The notes under the pieces are model-generated. The model was not told the origin of the DNA, searched no databases, and saw only the letters and a list, made by a program, of their open reading frames with translations. This document shows positions 39,201 through 48,200 of a stretch of 64,000 nucleotides of DNA, in pieces; position 1 is the first letter of the stretch; every line of letters starts with the position of its first letter. Made by a program: the position numbers and the translations under genes. This stretch comes from Undaria pinnatifida (taxonomy: Eukaryota > Sar > Phaeophyceae > Laminariales > Alariaceae): assembly GCA_012845835.1 (NCBI GenBank), contig JABAKD010000027.1, positions 11,440,649 to 11,504,648 on the forward strand, in the 5' to 3' direction.

Positions 39201-42200
39201 CGTGGACCCGACGTGGCTGGTACTTGCGTTGCTACTGGCCCGACAGTTGCTGGGGTAGGTGTTCCAGAAGCTGGCGTTGCCGTCGAAAGCACATGTGTCG
39301 GCATCGCCGAAGCCCATACCGGTGGGTCAGAAGTCTTCTCCAGAGACGTGGGTGGCTGTGCTGTTGATGGTACCGGTGCACTTGTCTCTGGCGATAGTGA
39401 TTCTAGTCGGGGCGCTGCCGTCGAAGGCTTCTCCGTTGGCTCCAGCGACAGCATTACCGGCCGATCTGAAATGCCCAACTCTGGTGTTGGCAGCTGGGTA
39501 GCCAACTCTACCGGCGCCTCCGGTGTCGGAGACAGTGTTTTCGTCGTTGTTTCTCCTGACGAAGGCGCTTGTGTGGGTGACAGCGTGCTCGATATCGGTG
39601 GCCTCGACGTGGCCGGTGCTTTTGTGGCCACCGGTCCGACCGTTGCCGGGGTCGTCGTTCCCAGAACGGGCGCATTCGTCAAAGGCACTTGTGTTGACAT
39701 TGGAGAAATCAATACCGGTGACGTAGACGCGCTCGATTCTGGTGTGGGTGGCTGCATCGTTGATGGAACGGTTGATACCGTAGCTGGTTGTATCGTTTCC
39801 AACCTCGGCGCTTCCGTCAAACGACCGTTCGTCGGCGCCAGCGATAGCATTACCGGCTGATCTGATATCACCAGCTCCGGTGTCGGCAACTGGGTCGTCA
39901 ACTCTATCTGCGTCGCTGTTGTCGGTGACACTGTTTCTGGCAGCGTTGTGTCTGCCGACGGCGCTTGTGTGGGCACCATCGTGCTCGATATTGGTGGACT
40001 TGACGTGGCCGGTGGTATTGCTGCTGCCGGTCCGAACATTGTCGGGGCCGATGTTGCAAGATCTGGAGCTTTGGTCGAAGGCACGTGTGTCGGCATCAGC
40101 GAAATATATACAGGTGCATCGGACGTCGTCGGTAATGGCGTCGGTACCTGTGTCGTTGACGGCGTCGCTGTCACTGTACCAGGCGACGGCGTTTCTAGGA
40201 GCGGCGCTGCTGTCAGAGAAGCGTCCGTCGGTGCCAGTGAGAGCATTTCCGGCTGACTCGAAAACACGATATCCTGTGTTGGCAACTGGGTCGCCAACTC
40301 TGTCGGCGCCACCGTCATTGACGACACTGTTTCCGGCAGCGTCGGTTCTGACGAAGGTGCTATTGCGGGCGCCAGCGTGCGCTGTATAGGCGGAATCGAC
40401 GTGGTCGGTGCTTGCGTTTCCTCCGGTCCGACTGTTGGCGTGGTCGATGATCTCAGAGCTGGCGCATTCGTCAAACGCGCTTGGGTTGGCATAGGGGAAG
40501 CCAACACCGGTGAACCAGACGTGTTCGTCACCGGTGTGGGTGACTGCGTCGTTGATGGCAACGGTGTCACTGTAGCTGGTTGCAGTGTTTTCATCCGCGG
40601 CGCTTCCGTAATAGGCACTTCCGTCGGCGCCAGAGATAGCATAACCGGCCGATCGGATATCACCACCTCTGGTGTTGGCAGCTGGGTTGACAATGCTACC
40701 GGCCCCACCGTTGTCGGTGGCGGCGTTTCCGACGCCGTTACTTCTGCCGATGGTGATTGTGTAGGCGTTAGTGTGCGTGATACTGGAATGCCCGACGAGT
40801 CCGGTGTTTGCGTTGCCACTGGTCCGACCGTTGCCGGGGTCGTCGTGACAAGGGGTGGTGTAGTATTTAACGGCGCTCGCGTCGCCATCGGTGAAGCCCA
40901 TACGGGTGAGCCAGACGCGTTTTGTAATGGCGTAGGGGGCGGTGCTGTTGATGATGCCGGTGCACCTGTCTCCGGTGAAAATGTGTGCAAGCGCGGTGTT
41001 TCCGTTCGAGAAGCGTCCGTCGGCGCCTGAGATAGCCTTACAGGCCCCTCCGATGTACCCAGCTCTGGTGTCGGCAGCTGGGTAGCCAACTCTACCGGCG
41101 CCTCCGGTGTCGGAGACAGTGTTTTCGTCGTTGTTTCTCCTGACGAAGGCGCTTGTGTGGGTGACAGCGTGCTCGATATCGGTGGCCTCGACGTGGCCGG
41201 TGCTTTTGTGGCCACCGGTCCGACCGTTGCCGGGGTCGTCGTTCCCAGAACGGGCGCATTCGTCAAAGGCACTTGTGTTGACATTGGAGAAATCAATACC
41301 GGTGACGTAGACGCGCTCGATTCTGGTGTGGGTGGCTGCATCGTTGATGGAACGGTTGATACCGTAGCTGGTTGTATCGTTTCCAACCTCGGCGCTTCCG
41401 TCAAACGACCGTTCGTCGGCGCCAGCGATAGCATTACCGGCTGATCTGATATCACCAGCTCTGGTGTCGGCAACTGGGTCGTCAACTCTATCGGCGTCGC
41501 TGTTGTCGGTGACACTGTTTCTGGCAGCGTTGTGTCTGCCGACGGCGCTTGTGTGGGCACCATCGTGCTCGATATTGGTGGACTTGACGTGGCCGGTGGT
41601 ATTGCTGCTGCCGGTCCGAACATTGTCGGGGCCGATGTTGCAAGATCTGGAGCTTTGGTCGAAGGCACGTGTGTCGGCATCAGCGAAATATATACAGGTG
41701 CATCGGACGTCGTCGGTAATGGCGTCGGTACCTGTGTCGTTGACGGCGTCGCTGTCACTGTACCAGGCGACGGCGTTTCTAGGAGCGGCGCTGCTGTCAG
41801 AGAAGCGTCCGTCGGTGCCAGTGAGAGCATTTCCGGCTGACTCGAAAACACGATATCCTGTGTTGGCAACTGGGTCGCCAACTCTGTCGGCGCCACCGTC
41901 ATTGACGACACTGTTTCCGGCAGCGTCGGTTCTGACGAAGGTGCTATTGCGGGCGCCAGCGTGCGCTGTATAGGCGGAATCGACGTGGTCGGTGCTTGCG
42001 TTTCCTCCGGTCCGACTGTTGGCGTGGTCGATGATCTCAGAGCTGGCGCATTCGTCAAACGCGCTTGGGTTGGCATAGGGGAAGCCAACACCGGTGAACC
42101 AGACGTGTTCGTCACCGGTGTGGGTGACTGCGTCGTTGATGGCAACGGTGTCACTGTAGCTGGTTGCAGTGTTTTCATCCGCGGCGCTTCCGTAATAGGC

Positions 42201-45200
42201 ACTTCCGTCGGCGCCAGAGATAGCATAACCGGCCGATCGGATATCACCACCTCTGGTGTTGGCAGCTGGGTTGACAATGCTACCGGCCCCACCGTTGTCG
42301 GTGGCGGCGTTTCCGACGCCGTTACTTCTGCCGATGGTGATTGTGTAGGCGTTAGTGTGCGTGATACTGGAATGCCCGACGAGTCCGGTGTTTGCGTTGC
42401 CACTGGTCCGACCGTTGCCGGGGTCGTCGTGACAAGGGGTGGTGTAGTATTTAACGGCGCTCGCGTCGCCATCGGTGAAGCCCATACGGGTGAGCCAGAC
42501 GCGTTTTGTAATGGCGTAGGGGGCGGTGCTGTTGATGATGCCGGTGCACCTGTCTCCGGTGAAAATGTGTGCAAGCGCGGTGTTTCCGTTCGAGAAGCGT
42601 CCGTCGGCGCCTGAGATAGCCTTACAGGCCCCTCCGATGTACCCAGCTCTGGTGTCGGCAGCTGGGTAGCCAACTCTACCGGCGCCTCCGGTGTCGGAGA
42701 CAGTGTTTTCGTCGTTGTTTCTCCTGACGAAGGCGCTTGTGTGGGTGACAGCGTGCTCGATATCGGTGGCCTCGACGTGGCCGGTGCTTTTGTGGCCACC
42801 GGTCCGACCGTTGCCGGGGTCGTCGTTCCCAGAACGGGCGCATTCGTCAAAGGCACTTGTGTTGACATTGGAGAAATCAATACCGGTGACGTAGACGCGC
42901 TCGATTCTGGTGTGGGTGGCTGCATCGTTGATGGAACGGTTGATACCGTAGCTGGTTGTATCGTTTCCAACCTCGGCGCTTCCGTCAAACGACCGTTCGT
43001 CGGCGCCAGCGATAGCATTACCGGCTGATCTGATATCACCAGCTCTGGTGTCGGCAACTGGGTCGTCAACTCTATCGGCGTCGCTGTTGTCGGTGACACT
43101 GTTTCTGGCAGCGTTGTGTCTGCCGACGGCGCTTGTGTGGGCACCATCGTGCTCGATATTGGTGGACTTGACGTGGCCGGTGGTATTGCTGCTGCCGGTC
43201 CGAACATTGTCGGGGCCGATGTTGCAAGATCTGGAGCTTTGGTCGAAGGCACGTGTGTCGGCATCAGCGAAATATATACAGGTGCATCGGACGTCGTCGG
43301 TAATGGCGTCGGTACCTGTGTCGTTGACGGCGTCGCTGTCACTGTACCAGGCGACGGCGTTTCTAGGAGCGGCGCTGCTGTCAGAGAAGCGTCCGTCGGT
43401 GCCAGTGAGAGCATTTCCGGCTGACTCGAAAACACGATATCCTGTGTTGGCAACTGGGTCGCCAACTCTGTCGGCGCCACCGTCATTGACGACACTGTTT
43501 CCGGCAGCGTCGGTTCTGACGAAGGTGCTATTGCGGGCGCCAGCGTGCGCTGTATAGGCGGAATCGACGTGGTCGGTGCTTGCGTTTCCTCCGGTCCGAC
43601 TGTTGGCGTGGTCGATGATCTCAGAGCTGGCGCATTCGTCAAACGCGCTTGGGTTGGCATAGGGGAAGCCAACACCGGTGAACCAGACGTGTTCGTCACC
43701 GGTGTGGGTGACTGCGTCGTTGATGGCAACGGTGTCACTGTAGCTGGTTGCAGTGTTTTCATCCGCGGCGCTTCCGTAATAGGCACTTCCGTCGGCGCCA
43801 GAGATAGCATAACCGGCCGATCGGATATCACCACCTCTGGTGTTGGCAGCTGGGTTGACAATGCTACCGGCCCCACCGTTGTCGGTGGCGGCGTTTCCGA
43901 CGCCGTTACTTCTGCCGATGGTGATTGTGTAGGCGTTAGTGTGCGTGATACTGGAATGCCCGACGAGTCCGGTGTTTGCGTTGCCACTGGTCCGACCGTT
44001 GCCGGGGTCGTCGTGACAAGGGGTGGTGTAGTATTTAACGGCGCTCGCGTCGCCATCGGTGAAGCCCATACGGGTGAGCCAGACGCGTTTTGTAATGGCG
44101 TAGGGGGCGGTGCTGTTGATGATGCCGGTGCACCTGTCTCCGGTGAAAATGTGTGCAAGCGCGGTGTTTCCGTTCGAGAAGCGTCCGTCGGCGCCTGAGA
44201 TAGCCTTACAGGCCCCTCCGATGTACCCAGCTCTGGTGTCGGCAGCTGGGTAGCCAACTCTACCGGCGCCTCCGGTGTCGGAGACAGTGTTTTCGTCGTT
44301 GTTTCTCCTGACGAAGGCGCTTGTGTGGGTGACAGCGTGCTCGATATCGGTGGCCTCGACGTGGCCGGTGCTTTTGTGGCCACCGGTCCGACCGTTGCCG
44401 GGGTCGTCGTTCCCAGAACGGGCGCATTCGTCAAAGGCACTTGTGTTGACATTGGAGAAATCAATACCGGTGACGTAGACGCGCTCGATTCTGGTGTGGG
44501 TGGCTGCATCGTTGATGGAACGGTTGATACCGTAGCTGGTTGTATCGTTTCCAACCTCGGCGCTTCCGTCAAACGACCGTTCGTCGGCGCCAGCGATAGC
44601 ATTACCGGCTGATCTGATATCACCAGCTCTGGTGTCGGCAACTGGGTCGTCAACTCTATCGGCGTCGCTGTTGTCGGTGACACTGTTTCTGGCAGCGTTG
44701 TGTCTGCCGACGGCGCTTGTGTGGGCACCATCGTGCTCGATATTGGTGGACTTGACGTGGCCGGTGGTATTGCTGCTGCCGGTCCGAACATTGTCGGGGC
44801 CGATGTTGCAAGATCTGGAGCTTTGGTCGAAGGCACGTGTGTCGGCATCAGCGAAATATATACAGGTGCATCGGACGTCGTCGGTAATGGCGTCGGTACC
44901 TGTGTCGTTGACGGCGTCGCTGTCACTGTACCAGGCGACGGCGTTTCTAGGAGCGGCGCTGCTGTCAGAGAAGCGTCCGTCGGTGCCAGTGAGAGCATTT
45001 CCGGCTGACTCGAAAACACGATATCCTGTGTTGGCAACTGGGTCGCCAACTCTGTCGGCGCCACCGTCATTGACGACACTGTTTCCGGCAGCGTCGGTTC
45101 TGACGAAGGTGCTATTGCGGGCGCCAGCGTGCGCTGTATAGGCGGAATCGACGTGGTCGGTGCTTGCGTTTCCTCCGGTCCGACTGTTGGCGTGGTCGAT

Positions 45201-48200
45201 GATCTCAGAGCTGGCGCATTCGTCAAACGCGCTTGGGTTGGCATAGGGGAAGCCAACACCGGTGAACCAGACGTGTTCGTCACCGGTGTGGGTGACTGCG
45301 TCGTTGATGGCAACGGTGTCACTGTAGCTGGTTGCAGTGTTTTCATCCGCGGCGCTTCCGTAATAGGCACTTCCGTCGGCGCCAGAGATAGCATAACCGG
45401 CCGATCGGATATCACCACCTCTGGTGTTGGCAGCTGGGTTGACAATGCTACCGGCCCCACCGTTGTCGGTGGCGGCGTTTCCGACGCCGTTACTTCTGCC
45501 GATGGTGATTGTGTAGGCGTTAGTGTGCGTGATACTGGAATGCCCGACGAGTCCGGTGTTTGCGTTGCCACTGGTCCGACCGTTGCCGGGGTCGTCGTGA
45601 CAAGGGGTGGTGTAGTATTTAACGGCGCTCGCGTCGCCATCGGTGAAGCCCATACGGGTGAGCCAGACGCGTTTTGTAATGGCGTAGGGGGCGGTGCTGT
45701 TGATGATGCCGGTGCACCTGTCTCCGGTGAAAATGTGTGCAAGCGCGGTGTTTCCGTTCGAGAAGCGTCAGTCGGCGCCTGAGATAGCCTTACAGGCCCC
45801 TCCGATGTACCCAGCTCTGGTGTCGGCAGCAGGGTAGCCAACTCTACCGGCGCCTCCGGTGTCGGAGACAGTGTTTTCGTCGTTGTTTCTCCTGACGAAG
45901 GCGCTTGTGTGGGTGACAGCGTGCTCGATATTGGTGACGTGGCCGGTGTTTGTGTGGCCACCGGTCCGACCGTTGCCGGAGTCAGTGGTCGCAAACCTGG
46001 CGTATCGGTAATAGGCGCTTGTGTCGGCATCGGAGAGGTCAGTGCTGGTGACCCAGACGTGTTCGATAGTGGTGTGGGTGGTTGCGTCGTTGACGGCACC
46101 GGTGTTGCTGTCGCTGATTGAAATGTTTCCACAAGCGGCGTATCCGTCACAGGGACGTCCGTCGGCGCCGGCGATAGAATAACCGGGGGATTCGATATCA
46201 CCAGCTCCGGCGTTGGCAGCGGGGTTGCCAACTCCTCTGGCGCCGCTGTTGTTGGTGACAGTGCTTCCGAAGGCGTCGTTTTTGCCGACGGTGCCTGGGT
46301 AGGCCCCAGCGTGCTCGACATCGGTGCACTCGACGTGGCCGGTGCTTGTGATGCCACCGGTCTGACCGTTACCGGGGTTGGTGTTCCCAAACCCGGCGTA
46401 TTGGTAAAAGGAGCTTGGGTCGGCATATGACTGGGCAATACCGATGAATCAGACGTGTCCGGTAATCGTGTGGGTAGTTGTGTCGTTGAGAGCACCGGTG
46501 TTGGTGTCGCCGGTTGAAATGTTTTCACCCGCGGCGCTTCCGTCAGAGGAACGTATTTGGGCGCCGGCGATAGCGTAATCGGCGAATACGATATTACAAG
46601 CTCTGGTGTTGGCAGCTGGGTTGCCAACTCTACCGTCGTCTTCGTTGTCGGTGACACTGTTTCCAACGCCGTCTCTGCTGCCGAAGGGTCTTGTGTAGGC
46701 GTCAGCGTGCTCGATATCGGAAAATACGATGCCATAGAAACTTTTGTCGGTACCTCCTTGGTTGTAGGCGTTGGTGCCATCATTGCCGGCGTCGATGTCT
46801 CCGGAACTAGCGCCTCGATTGAGGGCGCTTGTGTTGGCACTGTTGTCGATGGTATCGGTGTTGGTGGCCGTGTCACCACACAAGTCGGAATTGGAGGTGA
46901 TAGAGCAGCAACTGGCGATGGCGCTGGCACTGATGTAGTCATTGGGGGGGGGAGACGTGATCAACGCGTCAACTTGCAGACGTAAAAAAATGATACAGGT
47001 GGAAACACCAGAGACGTCACGTCGATTTGTCGCGCCTAGCGTAAGCAGATTTTCATCTCAACCTGCTTACCAACTGGGCCATGGTACGGTCGAAGTTGCA
47101 CGGTTGAGCTCAAACATTCCCGCTGGCGGGGCTGCTCAACCGACGAGATAAAAAAGGGGTCTGATATACACTTTTCCCAATGAGTCGTTAGATACCTAAC
47201 CCACGGGATTGTATATCGAACTCCCTCTACATTTTTTCTCAAACCCCGTTGATGGGCGGGGAGCAGAGCTCCTCAAATGGGGATCTTCAGAAAATGAAGG
47301 ACCTAGCTTTAGGGTAGGAGAGCCAAACACAGTACCAGTGCCAAGACAGCGCCAGGTCAGATCTCAAGTGCATTCGTACAGGCGTGGACCCACACAATAA
47401 ACTCTACAGAATCTCACAACGTAAGCTGCAGCTCACCTCCACAGCAAACCCTCTCGCCACACAAGGGATGCCTTTCGTTGTCTCCGAAGGTGCACCCAAC
47501 CAGTAACGTATCGTACCCAGCCGGACAATCTCGCGGGTATCCTTTGCAGCTGTACACGTCGGTTTCTTCGGGGGTCACACCGAACCAAACGAGGGAACAA
47601 AAGGTGACAACCGAGCAGCGTCGGTCTATGGCCGTGGTAACTTCATAATTTGTTGGCCGCAGCTGGCATAAGTAAGGGCGGTTCATTGCAAATACGAAAA
47701 GTATACTCCTACGTCATACTGGCCAAAACGCCCATTCACCGCCCGGAAATGCCGGCGGACGAAAGGAACCGTGTTCGAGTCTGCACACGTACACTTCATG
47801 TTCGTGTGCCAATCAGCACGCGGTAGGGATGCAGTGGAAATGTATGGGCTCCTTACACGAGGAGCTCAACTAGTCTCACCCGTAACATGACTCCGAAGGC
47901 ATTTGCTCGAACAATCCAACCAACACGTGTATGCGTTAGTACTAAAAAATATATGCTGGTATAAGTGTCAGACTAACCGGCAGTTCCTCGCTTGAGGTCA
48001 ACCGTAGCATTACCAGAAACTTTCGTTTGTTCCCAAAAGTGCTGCCCCTGCGGCGGGCTGACACGTCCATGCTGCATCATGCTGCATCAAAATAACTGTT
48101 GCAACGGAAATCATAATGCAGCACAGAATGAGCGCGTCCTTCGAAAAAAAAACACGCACAGCTAAATTGCCAAAGCTATGTTTGGGGGGTCACGCTTAAG

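Noticed and set aside
39327-45653. 2,108-codon minus frame rich in Asn/Asp/Gly (NDAVTHTGDEH type)
   Set aside because: A shadow frame over the 1,584-bp repeats; the Thr/Pro frame is open over the whole 13 kb and matches the splice phases.
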